Shown one piece after another: positions 8,391 to 17,438 of a stretch of 64,000 nt of DNA (positions within the stretch are counted from its first letter, which is position 1; each line of letters begins with the position of its first letter). The position numbers were made by a program, and so were the translations under genes. Source of the stretch: PHAA01 sp963665865 (GTDB lineage: Bacteria > Bacillota > Syntrophomonadia > Syntrophomonadales > Syntrophomonadaceae); contig CAXXWF010000001.1 of the NCBI GenBank assembly GCA_963665865.2, positions 1,488,001 to 1,552,000 on the forward strand. The letters run 5' to 3'. The notes below the pieces were generated by a model. It saw only the letters and a program-made list of their open reading frames with translations. It had not been told where the DNA came from and made no database searches.

Positions 8391-9188
8391 ATGTCTTCTT
8401 TAGAAAAAGCTATGGTACTCAATAATCGGCAGGTTGGCTCGGAGCTTTTCGTCATGGAGCTCAGTGCCCCGGCCATGGCAGGAAAATGTCAGCCCGGTCA
8501 ATTCTTGCATATAAAGCCCGGTCGTACTGATGATCCGCTGCTGCGCCGCCCTATAAGCATTTATGACGTGGTCGCCGGGAGCGGCAGGATTTCACTCTTA
8601 TACCGGGTAGTTGGCAAAGGCACCGGACTTTTGACGAGAGTTAAGGTCAACGATCAGGTTGATATTATGGGACCACTAGGCCGAGGTTTTACTCTCCCTG
8701 ATCAGGCGGAGAGTGTACTGCTGGTCGGCGGAGGGGTCGGGATTGCGCCTTTACTGTATTTGGGCCGGATTTTGAAAGAAAAACAATGTCAGGTCACGGT
8801 TTTGTGTGGTGCTGCAACTGCTGGACAAATCGTGGCCGGGGAGCGGTTTCAAGATTTGGGGATGTCCTTTAAGTCCGCCACTATGGATGGCAGTGCGGGG
8901 CTTAAGGGATTGGTAACCGATTTGCTTAATAGTTATGAGGCACCGGCTGGAATTGATCGAGTATATACCTGTGGCCCGGAACCGATGATGGCAGCGGTGG
9001 CTGGGTGGGCTGGAGCCCAAAATATTTGGGGGGAAGTCTCCCTGGAGGAGCATATGGCCTGTGGAGTGGGCGCCTGCCTAGGCTGCGCCCGCAAACTCAA
9101 CAACGATAATGATGGCTATGTGAAAGTGTGTAAAGATGGCCCGGTTTTTAATATTAACCAAGTTGAACTTTATAAAAATCAGGGTTGA
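8391..9188 (+). CDS. pyrK: dihydroorotate dehydrogenase B, electron-transfer subunit
   Basis: PyrK carries FAD and a [2Fe-2S] cluster and passes electrons from PyrD to NAD+, forming the class 1B dihydroorotate dehydrogenase. In 265 residues the FAD-binding motif LLRRPISIYDV (near residue 50), the NAD-binding loop VGGGVGIAPLLYLG and the C-terminal cluster motif are all visible: CGVGACLGC followed by a fourth Cys in KVCKDGPVF. ATG 8391 has an upstream GGAGG. pyrD follows with only a short gap. Confidence 0.96.
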   Translation: MSSLEKAMVLNNRQVGSELFVMELSAPAMAGKCQPGQFLHIKPGRTDDPLLRRPISIYDVVAGSGRISLLYRVVGKGTGLLTRVKVNDQVDIMGPLGRGFTLPDQAESVLLVGGGVGIAPLLYLGRILKEKQCQVTVLCGAATAGQIVAGERFQDLGMSFKSATMDGSAGLKGLVTDLLNSYEAPAGIDRVYTCGPEPMMAAVAGWAGAQNIWGEVSLEEHMACGVGACLGCARKLNNDNDGYVKVCKDGPVFNINQVELYKNQG

Positions 9189-9202
9189 TGGAGGACAGAC
9201 CA

Positions 9203-10141
9203 ATGAAAATGCTAAATCAGGAATTAGGACTGGATTTGACCGTTAATCTGGGGGGTATAGAGCTGAACAACCCTGTAGCTGTGGCATCAGGCACCTTTGG
9301 CTATGGCCGGGAATATGAGGGTTATATTGATATAGCAGGGATAGGAGCGGTGATCGTCAAGGGTACCACTCTGGAGCCGCGTCATGGCAATCCCCCTCCC
9401 CGTATTATTGAAACCTCAGCCGGGATGCTTAATGCCATCGGTCTTGAGAACCCCGGAGTGGAAGTTTTCGTAAATGAGTATCTCCCTTATCTTTATGCGA
9501 AAAAGGTGACGGTCATAGCCAATATTGCCGGCAATACCCTGGAGGAATATGCAGCCTTGGCGGCACGTCTGGAAGGCTGTCCTGGTATCGCGGGCATAGA
9601 ATTAAATATATCCTGTCCTAACGTCAAACAGGGTGGCCTGCAATTCGGAACAGATCCTCAAATGGTTAAGAATGTAGTGCAGGCAGTGAAAGCTGAGACT
9701 ACCCTGCCGGTTATGCCTAAATTAAGTCCCAATGTAACAGACATTGTGGAGATAGCCCTGGCAGCACAGGAAGGGGGCGCGAATGCCTTGTCCATGATCA
9801 ACACTTTGATGGGTATGGCCATTGATGTCCGCACCAGAAAGCCGGTCCTGGCTAACATCTTCGGTGGTTTATCGGGACCGGCCATCAAACCGGTGGCCCT
9901 GCGGATGATTTATCAGGTCTACCGGGCGGTGAAAATACCGATCCTGGGCGGCGGGGGAATTATGAACGCAACTGATGCCCTGGAATTTATTATGGCCGGG
10001 GCGGCTGCGATATCTATCGGCACCGGTAATTTCGTTTACCCGCAATTAGCCGACGAGATCGTAGCGGGAATAAGAACTTATATGCAGGAAAACCAAGTGC
10101 ATAACCTGAATGAAATAGTGGGCATAGCCGTACAGAAATAG
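9203..10141 (+). CDS. pyrD: dihydroorotate dehydrogenase B, catalytic subunit
   Basis: It oxidises dihydroorotate to orotate with FMN. Class 1B is indicated by the catalytic Cys in ELNISCPNVKQGG and by the adjacent pyrK. VASGTFGYGREY near the N-terminus and GGGGIMNATDALEFI near the C-terminus are the substrate and phosphate-binding regions. It has 312 residues. ATG 9203 is chosen because TGGAGG (9189-9194) is 8 bases upstream; a frame starting at 9185 would overlap pyrK and lack a site. Confidence 0.96.
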   Translation: MKMLNQELGLDLTVNLGGIELNNPVAVASGTFGYGREYEGYIDIAGIGAVIVKGTTLEPRHGNPPPRIIETSAGMLNAIGLENPGVEVFVNEYLPYLYAKKVTVIANIAGNTLEEYAALAARLEGCPGIAGIELNISCPNVKQGGLQFGTDPQMVKNVVQAVKAETTLPVMPKLSPNVTDIVEIALAAQEGGANALSMINTLMGMAIDVRTRKPVLANIFGGLSGPAIKPVALRMIYQVYRAVKIPILGGGGIMNATDALEFIMAGAAAISIGTGNFVYPQLADEIVAGIRTYMQENQVHNLNEIVGIAVQK

Positions 10142-10174
10142 ATACCCGAGCAGGGATTAAAGGAGGAACTACTG

Positions 10175-10894
10175 ATGGAAGCAAAAGATAGAATAGTACT
10201 GGCCCTGGATGTTGATACCGCCAAAGAGGCCCTGGTTTTGGTTAATAAACTGGCTGGCTATGTGGGCGTTTTCAAAATTGGTATGCAGCTCTTCAATAGC
10301 GCCGGTCCCAATATAGTACACCAGGTGCATGATTTGGGCGGCAAGGTATTTGTGGATTTAAAACTGCATGATATTCCCAATACGGTAGGAGCGGCTGGCA
10401 AGGTTCTTACCCGGCTGAACAGCTATATGTTTAATGTCCATGCTGCGGGAGGACGGGAGATGATGCGCCAGGTGGCCATTGATTCGAAGAACGAAGCACA
10501 GAAAATGGGATTTGATGCGCCAATTATACTGGCCGTGACAGTTTTGACCAGTATTTCGCAAAAGGAACTGGCCGAAGAAATGTTTGTGGTTGGTATGAAG
10601 GTGGAAGACCTCGTGGTAAATTGGGCACTGATGGCCCAAGAATCAGGATTAGGCGGCGTTGTATGTTCACCGCAGGAAATTGTTCCCATCCGCGCAGCCT
10701 GTGGGCCGGACTTCAAAATCGTAACCCCGGGAATCAGACCGTTGTGGTCGGCATCTAACGACCAGAAACGTATCACTACCCCGCGGCAAGCTTTGGATCA
10801 GGGAGCTGATTATATGGTGATCGGGCGCCCGATTGTCCAAGCGGCCGACCCTTGCACTGCGGCTCAAAAAATTATTGATGAATTGGAGGCCTAG
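10175..10894 (+). CDS. pyrF: orotidine 5'-phosphate decarboxylase
   Basis: It catalyses the last step to UMP. The active-site motif VDLKLHDIPNTVG (Lys/Asp array) is at about residues 59-71, and the phosphate-binding TPGIRP and YMVIGRPI regions are present. It has 239 residues, typical of the bacterial short form. AAGGAGGA precedes ATG 10175. pyrE starts 2 bases after its stop. Confidence 0.96.
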   Translation: MEAKDRIVLALDVDTAKEALVLVNKLAGYVGVFKIGMQLFNSAGPNIVHQVHDLGGKVFVDLKLHDIPNTVGAAGKVLTRLNSYMFNVHAAGGREMMRQVAIDSKNEAQKMGFDAPIILAVTVLTSISQKELAEEMFVVGMKVEDLVVNWALMAQESGLGGVVCSPQEIVPIRAACGPDFKIVTPGIRPLWSASNDQKRITTPRQALDQGADYMVIGRPIVQAADPCTAAQKIIDELEA

Positions 10895-10896
10895 AA

Positions 10897-11472
10897 ATGT
10901 TAAATAAGGCAGAAGCAACCGATATCTTTACCGAATCAGGCGCATTAATGGAGGGACACTTTAAACTTACCAGCGGGCGCCACAGCAATCGCTACATGCA
11001 GTGCGCTCAGGTTCTACAGTATCCTCATTTCACCGAAAAATTAGCTGCCCATATTGCGGAAAAGTTTACTGGAGAAAAAATTGATTTCGTAATTGGTCCA
11101 GCCATGGGGGGCATTATCGTATCTTATGAAGTGGCTCGTCAATTGGGAGTTCCCAGCATTTTTTGCGAGCGGGAAAACGGCAAAATGGCTTTAAGACGTG
11201 GTTTTAAACTGGAACCTGGACAGAAGGTGCTGGTAGTCGAAGATGTGGTAACTACAGGTGGTTCAGTAGTGGAGGTCATGGACATTGTCCGCCAGTCCGG
11301 AGCTGAAGTAGTGGGAGTGGCAGTGCTGGTTGACAGGAGTGCCGGTAAGGTTGACTTTGGAGTAAGAACTGAAGCGGTACTTAGTATGGATATAGAATCA
11401 TGGGACGCATCGGAATGCCCACTATGCCAGGCAGGTCAGGGAGAGGCCACTAAACCAGGCAGCCGCAGCTAA
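10897..11472 (+). CDS. pyrE: orotate phosphoribosyltransferase
   Basis: It converts orotate and PRPP to OMP, which PyrF then decarboxylates. The PRPP-binding motif VLVVEDVVTTGGSV is near residue 110, preceded by the flexible-loop region CERENGKMALRRGF. It has 191 residues. The start is only 2 bases after pyrF, with a weak GAGG site inside the pyrF end, so translation is probably coupled. It is the last recognisable pyrimidine gene of the operon. Confidence 0.95.
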   Translation: MLNKAEATDIFTESGALMEGHFKLTSGRHSNRYMQCAQVLQYPHFTEKLAAHIAEKFTGEKIDFVIGPAMGGIIVSYEVARQLGVPSIFCERENGKMALRRGFKLEPGQKVLVVEDVVTTGGSVVEVMDIVRQSGAEVVGVAVLVDRSAGKVDFGVRTEAVLSMDIESWDASECPLCQAGQGEATKPGSRS

Positions 11473-11491
11473 AACCAGGAGGAATATAATT

Positions 11492-11791
11492 ATGAAAACG
11501 TTTATTAACGGGAATGAGATTAAGTTTGTCGAGGGAGGGTATAAATATGTTTTTATGAAACCCTTCGGCCATTTTCAGGAGAAAACTATTGACCAAGACA
11601 ATGGCCACAAAATGCATATTGAATTCTACGATAATGGGGTGCAGATAAGGACATTACTGACTAAAACTGAAGTAACTACCATTGTAAACCGCGATATAGC
11701 TATCGATACTATGAATAACAAAATATATATTCTTGAAGAAGGTAATGAAGCTAGGTCCAATCCGGATGGCTCTGTTGACATAATCAAATAG
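11492..11791 (+). CDS. hypothetical protein of 99 residues
   Basis: I do not recognise this protein. It has a good ribosome binding site (AGGAGGA) and lies 19 bases after pyrE, so it could be the operon's last gene. The sequence is soluble, mixed alpha/beta in appearance, without Cys residues or membrane segments. It contains a run of alternating hydrophobic residues (VQIRTLLTKTEVTTIVNR) and an acidic C-terminus. Regular codon use and the good start signal support a real gene. Confidence 0.65.
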   Translation: MKTFINGNEIKFVEGGYKYVFMKPFGHFQEKTIDQDNGHKMHIEFYDNGVQIRTLLTKTEVTTIVNRDIAIDTMNNKIYILEEGNEARSNPDGSVDIIK

Positions 11792-11825
11792 CCCTGGCTG
11801 TTTGACATGACAGGCGGTGAATTTA

Positions 11826-12848
11826 ATGACAGACAGAAGATTAACATCTTATGCTGAGCGCATGGAAATGGAAGAAAAACTGCGCGAAAGTGAAGAAAAG
11901 TACCGTCTCTTATTTGAATCTGCTTATGATGGGATTCTCCTGATTGATGAACAGATGGTTGTGGATTGCAACCGACGTGCATCGGAAATCTTTGCCTGCC
12001 CCAACAAGGAGCTCTTGGGTTCTTCCGTAGAACGTTTCATACCCCCCCTGCAAAAGGATGGCCGGGTTACCAATGATATACTGACTGAAATGGGCAGGAG
12101 AGTTTTGCGAGGCGAGCCTCAATTGTTTGAATTGGAACTATGCCGCTGTGATGGTACCGTAATCGATGTAGAAATGAGCTTGAATTTTATAAAGCTGCAG
12201 AACCGAAAAATGGTTCAGGCAGTCGTGCGGGATATAACGGATCGCAAACAGATGGAGGAATGGCTGCGTTACCTGAACATGCATGACAAACCCACCGGTC
12301 TCTATAACCGCAACTATTTCGAGGAAGAAATGCAGCGTATGCAAAGCGGGCGCTACGACCCAGTAGGAGTCGTGGTCTGTGATGTGGATGGGCTTAAACT
12401 GGTTAACGATAATTTAGGACATAATGCCGGAGATGCGCTTCTGGCAACAGTGGCGCGAATTCTCGAAACGTGCTTCCGCGACAGTGATGTAGTGGCGCGG
12501 ATTGGAGGAGATGAATTTGCCGTATTGCTGCCCAATTGTCCCCCTGACATCGTAGAAACTGCCTGTGTTCGGATCAGGGAGACAGTTACCAGCTATCGGA
12601 ATGCCCAGCCGCCGATGCCGATCAGTTTGTCCGTAGGGTGGGCGGTGAAAAAAGAATTAGCTCAAACCATGCTGGATGTATTTAAGGAAGCTGATAACCA
12701 CATGTACCAGGAAAAGCCGAAAAACCGTGAGAGATTTCGGGAATTCTTCGCGACTCTGTTACTCAATCGGCCCAAGGAAGATGGATCTTCTAATCCAAAT
12801 CCATCTGAGATGCCAGAAGTTTCTGGACCATCTCCGAGTCGGGATTAA
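11826..12848 (+). CDS. PAS-GGDEF diguanylate cyclase
   Basis: It probably makes cyclic di-GMP from GTP. A PAS sensor domain at residues 15-140 (EEKYRLLFESAYDGILLIDE; VQAVVRDITDRKQ) is followed by a GGDEF domain at about 155-310. The active site reads ARIGGDEFAVLL, and the inhibitory I-site RxxD (RDSD) lies at the usual distance before it, so the cyclase looks active and product-inhibited. No signal peptide or membrane segment is seen. ATG 11826 is preferred over GTG 11817 by spacing from AGGCGG. The last 59 bases overlap the 3' end of convergent rqcH. Confidence 0.9.
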   Translation: MTDRRLTSYAERMEMEEKLRESEEKYRLLFESAYDGILLIDEQMVVDCNRRASEIFACPNKELLGSSVERFIPPLQKDGRVTNDILTEMGRRVLRGEPQLFELELCRCDGTVIDVEMSLNFIKLQNRKMVQAVVRDITDRKQMEEWLRYLNMHDKPTGLYNRNYFEEEMQRMQSGRYDPVGVVVCDVDGLKLVNDNLGHNAGDALLATVARILETCFRDSDVVARIGGDEFAVLLPNCPPDIVETACVRIRETVTSYRNAQPPMPISLSVGWAVKKELAQTMLDVFKEADNHMYQEKPKNRERFREFFATLLLNRPKEDGSSNPNPSEMPEVSGPSPSRD

Positions 12849-14574
12849 CCATTATGGTCCAATAATTATCATAGATAACCATACCTGGCCTAGCTCCGCC
12901 CGGCTTTTTTACGTTATAGCGGAAGGTATAATCAACCCCAACCTTCTGGGAATCGCTGGCTTTACTAAAATAGGCGGCTAAAGAGGCGGCTTCCTCCAGG
13001 GTCCGGTCAGGTACAGCATCAATCGTGCTAATCGCTGCGGGCAGACTTACTATTACATGGGTGCCTGGTATCTGGCGGGCATGCAGCCATAAATCATGAC
13101 GGTCTGATTCCTTTAGGGTTAAGCGGTCATTCTGCAGATTGTTCCTGCCTACCCTAATTTCCAAACCATCCGATGATAAAAATTTACGGGGGTGACTGCG
13201 TTCGGGCTTATTTTTACTGCGGCTTGCTCGCACTTTAGAATACTTTTCTTTTTCTAGTTCTTCAATAATCTCTTCTATCATGGCTGGGCTTTCCGCCTGA
13301 TTGATAGCTACCAGCACTGACTCCAGATAATCTATGCCCACCTGGTTTTCAGCCATAAGGCGCTGCAGATGTTTCTGAGTTCCACGGCTCTTGTTATAAA
13401 TTCTGAAATAACGTTGGGCATTCTGAATCGGCGTATAACGAACGTCTAAAGGCAGACTTACCTCTTCGCCACTATAGAAATCAGGTAAAACTGCGATAGT
13501 ATCGCCTTTCTTGAATTGATTGGCATAAGATGTCAAGAGTTCACCCCAGATTTTATACTTGCCATTTTCTTGGGCCTGGCTGAGATCCCCTTCCTGCAGA
13601 AACTGTTTCCGGTAAGCTTTATGCAAGTGTTCATTAATCTGCCGGGTTAAATTGGTCTGCATTGATTCCAGACGGAGTTGGCTCAGTTTTTGGCGGTAAT
13701 ATGCATCACAGGCTTCATTCATGGAAGGGAATATCTTCACCCCCGAGTTGGCATCAACGGGTGCAAAAGGGGCAAATTCCAGAGGATTGTTTTTAAAGTA
13801 TTGAACCGTTGGCATAATATGGCCTTGGTCAATATTCTGGATACGGGTACGGGTGGATTGATATATTCGGCTTAGTTCAAATTCACCACATTCCTCAACG
13901 GTGAGGCTGGCATCCAGGGAGGCAGCTGCGCAGATCTCCCGAGCACTGTACAGACTAAGCCCGGTATAGATATTGAAAAGGGCGGAGGCGGCGCTGGTGG
14001 TCTCCTCCTGCTTCCAAATAGCGGCGGCAAATGATTCGTAATCGGTATGCACAGGGTCCAGCTTCCCCTGGGAAGGAGGGCTGATATATTTCTTTCCGTG
14101 CAGAACCTCACGATAGGAACTTACCTCGCTGGTCACTTTTTTGATAGAATCAATTATTAATCCAGTCTCGGGATTAAGTAGAATGATGTTCGAATGTCGA
14201 CCCATAAACTCGCATATCAGCAGTTTATCCTGCCATTCCCGGAAATCGTTTAACGCCTCAATCCGAATATGGACAATACGCTCCATCCCAATCTGCTTTA
14301 CTTCTTTTATCTTGCCACCTTCCAGGTATTTTCGTAAAAGCATACAGAATGCCGAAGGCTGGGAGGGATTGATCTTTTTCTCGGTGCTGATATGAAGACG
14401 TGCCCAGCGGGGATTGGCTGATATAACAAGCTTCACGGTACCGGCTTTGGCCTGCCTTATAGAAAAGACCAGTTCATCTTTTTCCGGTTGGTGAATCTTA
14501 TCGATACGGGCATCTATTAAATTTAAATTTAATTCTTTAGCAAGAGCTCTGATAACCAGTCCATCAAACGGCAT
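12790..14574 (-). CDS. rqcH: Rqc2 homologue RqcH (NFACT family, FbpA-like)
   Basis: RqcH binds stalled 50S-peptidyl-tRNA complexes and drives alanine tailing in bacterial ribosome quality control. Older annotations call it fibronectin-binding protein. It is 594 residues. The NFACT-N domain begins MPFDGLVIRALAKEL, a central coiled-coil region spans about 280-440, and the C-terminal NFACT-R domain carries GRNNLQNDRLTLKES and DLWLHARQIPGTHVIV. B. subtilis yloA, its orthologue, also lies near the pyr operon. It is convergent with the diguanylate cyclase and overlaps it tail-to-tail. Confidence 0.93.
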   Translation of the reverse strand: MPFDGLVIRALAKELNLNLIDARIDKIHQPEKDELVFSIRQAKAGTVKLVISANPRWARLHISTEKKINPSQPSAFCMLLRKYLEGGKIKEVKQIGMERIVHIRIEALNDFREWQDKLLICEFMGRHSNIILLNPETGLIIDSIKKVTSEVSSYREVLHGKKYISPPSQGKLDPVHTDYESFAAAIWKQEETTSAASALFNIYTGLSLYSAREICAAASLDASLTVEECGEFELSRIYQSTRTRIQNIDQGHIMPTVQYFKNNPLEFAPFAPVDANSGVKIFPSMNEACDAYYRQKLSQLRLESMQTNLTRQINEHLHKAYRKQFLQEGDLSQAQENGKYKIWGELLTSYANQFKKGDTIAVLPDFYSGEEVSLPLDVRYTPIQNAQRYFRIYNKSRGTQKHLQRLMAENQVGIDYLESVLVAINQAESPAMIEEIIEELEKEKYSKVRASRSKNKPERSHPRKFLSSDGLEIRVGRNNLQNDRLTLKESDRHDLWLHARQIPGTHVIVSLPAAISTIDAVPDRTLEEAASLAAYFSKASDSQKVGVDYTFRYNVKKPGGARPGMVIYDNYWTIMVNPDSEMVQKLLASQMDLD

Positions 14575-14629
14575 ATTATTTCTCCCTTAAATATAATCGC
14601 TACATCATTATACTATAAGCCAAATACAT

Positions 14630-14642
14630 GGTGCCTGGCACC
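14630..14642. repeat. GGTGCCTGGCACC palindrome, copy 1
   Basis: A 13-bp palindrome lies between divergent rqcH and the GH18 lipoprotein gene. The same sequence, with a W at the centre, recurs at 15799 and 15990 on the other side of the GH18 gene. Confidence 0.8.
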
Positions 14643-14722
14643 GTCAAAATTTTATTTTTACTCATAGTATAACTGCATTAAAACCATACTAAGTAAAAAA
14701 GATCAAGGAGGACAGTGTAGCA

Positions 14723-15793
14723 ATGAAAAGAATATTATCACTCTTTATCTGCATGATATTATTTATAACAGTGCCGGGTTGTTCCGGTGCTGCTAAAAAG
14801 CCGCTTACTGATACTAACTCCAAGACAGGAAGTACTAGACCTATAATAGTCGGTTATTATGTTAATGATGTGGGCCACTTTGATTCTCTTCCCTCTCTAA
14901 AAGCTCATGCTGATCTTTTAAACGAGATTCATCCCTTATGGTACCATGTAGCTACTGATGGCTCCCTCAAAAAGGAGGTCACCCCAGAGGCTATTACGGT
15001 AGCTCACCAAAATGGAATTAAAGTCATCCCGCTGGTTAATCTGGTACCCAGTCAGGATGCTATCCTGCTTAATCAGCCAGCCCAGGACAAGCTGATTGCC
15101 AATTTGGTTAATGAGGTTAAGACCAATAATTATGATGGCATTGACATTGACTTTGAATTTTTCCCAGTATCAAAAGTTAAGGATTTTACGGTTGACCGCG
15201 ATAAACTAACTGCATTTATGAAGGCAGTCCATGCTGAAATGAGTAAAATGGGTAAAGTAACCTATATGGCGGTTTTGCCACATGTCGGAGCCTCGACCGA
15301 GTCGGGTGGAATTTTTAATTATGCGAATCTAGATCCTTATCTTGATAAGGTAACCATTATGACCTACGACTTCAAAGAAGCCCACAGCGAATCTGGTCCA
15401 GTAGCTCCATTTGACTGGGTGGAAAAGAACATTATCCTGGCAATTTCACAGGGCTTCAAGCCGGATCAAATCTCGCTGGGAGTCGCGACCTATGGCTATG
15501 ATTGGCCGGTGGGGCAAACTGGGGGTTTTTCTAAACCGACCAGTGAGATTATGAAACAAGTTGCCATGAAGGGTTACGATGTAAAATGGGATGAAAAACA
15601 CCAAGAGCCATACTATATGTATACTGATAGCAACGGAATAAAGAGGGAAGTCTGGTTTGAAAACGAAAGAACCCTGCAAACCAAAATAGGCTTAGTTGAT
15701 AAGTATAAATTATCGGGCATAAGTATCTGGCGTTTGGGATATGAAGATCAAAAGTTCTGGGACATACTTGTAAATAACTGGGGCAAAAAGTAA
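14723..15793 (+). CDS. glycoside hydrolase family 18 lipoprotein
   Basis: This is probably an exported, lipid-anchored enzyme acting on N-acetylglucosamine-containing glycans such as peptidoglycan or cortex. The signal peptide ends in a lipobox, TVPGCSG, with Cys20 as the lipidated residue. The GH18 catalytic motif is intact: YDGIDIDFEF near residue 140, with the acid Glu. Later barrel motifs are VTIMTYDF and GISIWRLGYED. It has 356 residues with no LysM repeats, unlike the spore YaaH/SleL enzymes, though GH18 proteins of this shape in spore formers often act in sporulation or germination. AAGGAGG precedes ATG 14723. Confidence 0.87.
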   Translation: MKRILSLFICMILFITVPGCSGAAKKPLTDTNSKTGSTRPIIVGYYVNDVGHFDSLPSLKAHADLLNEIHPLWYHVATDGSLKKEVTPEAITVAHQNGIKVIPLVNLVPSQDAILLNQPAQDKLIANLVNEVKTNNYDGIDIDFEFFPVSKVKDFTVDRDKLTAFMKAVHAEMSKMGKVTYMAVLPHVGASTESGGIFNYANLDPYLDKVTIMTYDFKEAHSESGPVAPFDWVEKNIILAISQGFKPDQISLGVATYGYDWPVGQTGGFSKPTSEIMKQVAMKGYDVKWDEKHQEPYYMYTDSNGIKREVWFENERTLQTKIGLVDKYKLSGISIWRLGYEDQKFWDILVNNWGKK

Positions 15794-15798
15794 TTAGC

Positions 15799-16002
15799 GG
15801 TGCCAGGCACCTAACTAACTAACTTAAAAACTAACGCCTTTTGTTTGTTTACAACCGAAGGCGGGGACAGGGGGACGGGTCCCTCGTCCCACCCGGGATA
15901 TCAAAAGTGGGACAAGGGACCCGTCAGACTGTCCCGCAAGAATCGTCTCCGATGTTACATGGAGGAATATGTAATAAGCTAGAAAGTTAGGTGCCTGGCA
16001 CC
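15799..16002. repeat. nested palindromic element with GGTGCC ends and GGGAC core
   Basis: GGTGCCAGGCACCTAACT (15799-15816) is the reverse complement of AGTTAGGTGCCTGGCACC (15985-16002), so the 204-bp stretch is bounded by 18-bp perfect inverted repeats. Inside it lie GGGAC/GTCCC palindromes (about 15863-15892 and 15908-15936). No coding sequence is seen. Related GGGAC palindromes occur at 28692, 29752, 37884 and 38164. Confidence 0.8.
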
Positions 16003-16065
16003 CTTCCTTGACTAAGTTTCCAAAATATATAAGAATATTGCTTAAGGAACAAAGGGAGGTAAGTC

Positions 16066-16860
16066 ATGGCAGCAAAAATCAAGGTAATAGTTTCAGGAGC
16101 ACTAGGTAAGATGGGGGTAACGACAGCTCAGGCAATTAAGGATGATGAGGAATTAGAACTGGTAGGCTTGGTAGATATCAAAGCCCGAGGAAACCTAACC
16201 AGTGAAACAGGTGGGCCAAGCCTTTGGAAAGTGGACAATGATCTGGATCGATTGCTTGAGACAGCCAGACCAGATGTAATGATTGATTTTACCAATCCAC
16301 AGGCTGTCTATAACAATACTAAAACTGCGCTTAAACATGGGATATGCTGTGTTGTAGGTACGACCGGTTTAAATGAGGTGGAACTAAAACAGTTGGAAAA
16401 ACTGGCTCTGGATAACGCGGTAGGGGTAGCAGTAATTCCCAACTTTGCGATAGGAGCCGTTCTGATGATGAAACTGGCTCAGGAAGCAGCCCAATATTTC
16501 CCCGATGTTGAGATTATTGAAATGCATCATGATCAAAAAATTGATGCTCCCTCGGGAACAGCCATAAAAACGGCTGAAATGATAACCGCTCACAGTCTGC
16601 GCCATCCAGCTCGGAACAGCCGCGAGTATGAAAAAATCGCGGGAGCCCGCGGAGGCGAACTAAACGGGATACGAATTCACAGTGTCCGACTGCCCGGATT
16701 TGTTGCCCACCAAGAGGTCATTTTCGGAGGAGTGGGTCAGAGCCTCCGCATACGCCACGATTCCTATGATCGGGTTGGTTTTATGCCCGGGGTAGTGATG
16801 ACGGTTAAGAAAATGATGGGGGTGAAAGGGCTGATTTACGGCTTGGAAAACTTACTCTAG
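16066..16860 (+). CDS. dapB: 4-hydroxy-tetrahydrodipicolinate reductase
   Basis: It reduces the DapA product in the lysine/diaminopimelate pathway. The nucleotide-binding loop SGALGKMGVTTAQ is at the N-terminus, GTTGLNEVE follows near residue 103, and the substrate-binding/catalytic motif EMHHDQKIDAPSGTA is near residue 160. It has 264 residues, complete. GGGAGGTAAG precedes ATG 16066. It stands apart from dapA and asd (25.7 and 23.4 kb), separated by the molybdate locus. Confidence 0.95.
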   Translation: MAAKIKVIVSGALGKMGVTTAQAIKDDEELELVGLVDIKARGNLTSETGGPSLWKVDNDLDRLLETARPDVMIDFTNPQAVYNNTKTALKHGICCVVGTTGLNEVELKQLEKLALDNAVGVAVIPNFAIGAVLMMKLAQEAAQYFPDVEIIEMHHDQKIDAPSGTAIKTAEMITAHSLRHPARNSREYEKIAGARGGELNGIRIHSVRLPGFVAHQEVIFGGVGQSLRIRHDSYDRVGFMPGVVMTVKKMMGVKGLIYGLENLL

Positions 16861-16861
16861 A

Positions 16862-17222
16862 TGGAAAATAGTCCTCTCGAAATGAGTTTGAATTAAGTGT
16901 GCTAAGCAGAAGTTTCATAATCGATTTGTCTAAATATTCCTCTTTGATTTCCAGCCCGTATCGCTCCCCCTGTACGGGTATGAATTCAATCCCTTCTACC
17001 TGCATAGATGCTTTTTGGTTGCCCAGGCCCAATACGCCCTGATGCTAGGGCAGATTCTTGGCTGCGTTCTCGGCAGGCTTCTACGCCTTCCCATTCAAGG
17101 CGGCACTAACGACCTATTCGTTAGGCCGCCAGATCGCCTCTTTTGATCAGTTCATAAACAGTATTCTTTTTAATTTGTATCTCTGCAACCTCCTCCGGTT
17201 TCTAGGAGCATTCACCTTTCAT
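16862..17222 (-). pseudogene. degraded copy of the HTH / PBP-like molybdate regulator
   Basis: On the minus strand a GGAGGAGG site and ATG (17222) open a frame that resembles the intact gene at 20721: EEVAEIQIKKNTVYELIKRG versus the helix-turn-helix QEVADILKIAKNTVYELIKRG, followed by RIGR*CRLEWEGVEACRER versus RVGNKVRVDVEDVEEYKNR. Stops interrupt it (TAG six codons in, TAA after LAA, TAG after RIGR). Most of the ligand-binding domain is deleted. After a frame change, the C-terminal part reads GLGNQKASMQVEGIEFIPVQ, matching GIGNEKTSQQVKEIDFIPLQ. It is divergent from modA and is a non-functional remnant. Confidence 0.85.
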
Positions 17223-17237
17223 CAAGTCCTCCTCCGT

Positions 17238-17266
17238 TTGACAAATTACAACCATTATCTTATCAT
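17238..17266 (+). promoter_or_regulatory. candidate SigA promoter for modABC
   Basis: TTGACA (17238-17243), a 17-base spacer and TATCAT (17261-17266). It lies immediately outside the pseudogene start and would give a leader of about 165 bases before modA. I see no clear ModE-type operator in the leader. Confidence 0.5.
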
Positions 17267-17438
17267 ACAGACAGTAAATTGTTGTTTAGTTTTGTTGAGT
17301 TATGTCTATTTTTAGATCATTGTGGTAAATATTGGCATCCAGGTAAAAATTGAACGAGAGGAGGCATACATAATATCCGGTTTGGGTATGAACCATCAAT
17401 AATGGGGCTTAGTGCCTAATTAAATGGAGGAATGTGTA

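Noticed and set aside
15794..16065. Lysine riboswitch or T-box before dapB
   Set aside because: The region consists of palindromic repeats. No T-box GGTGG or lysine-riboswitch core was seen.
17058..17315. Plus-strand frame of 85 codons upstream of modA
   Set aside because: It is antisense to the clearly homologous regulator pseudogene and lacks a start signal.
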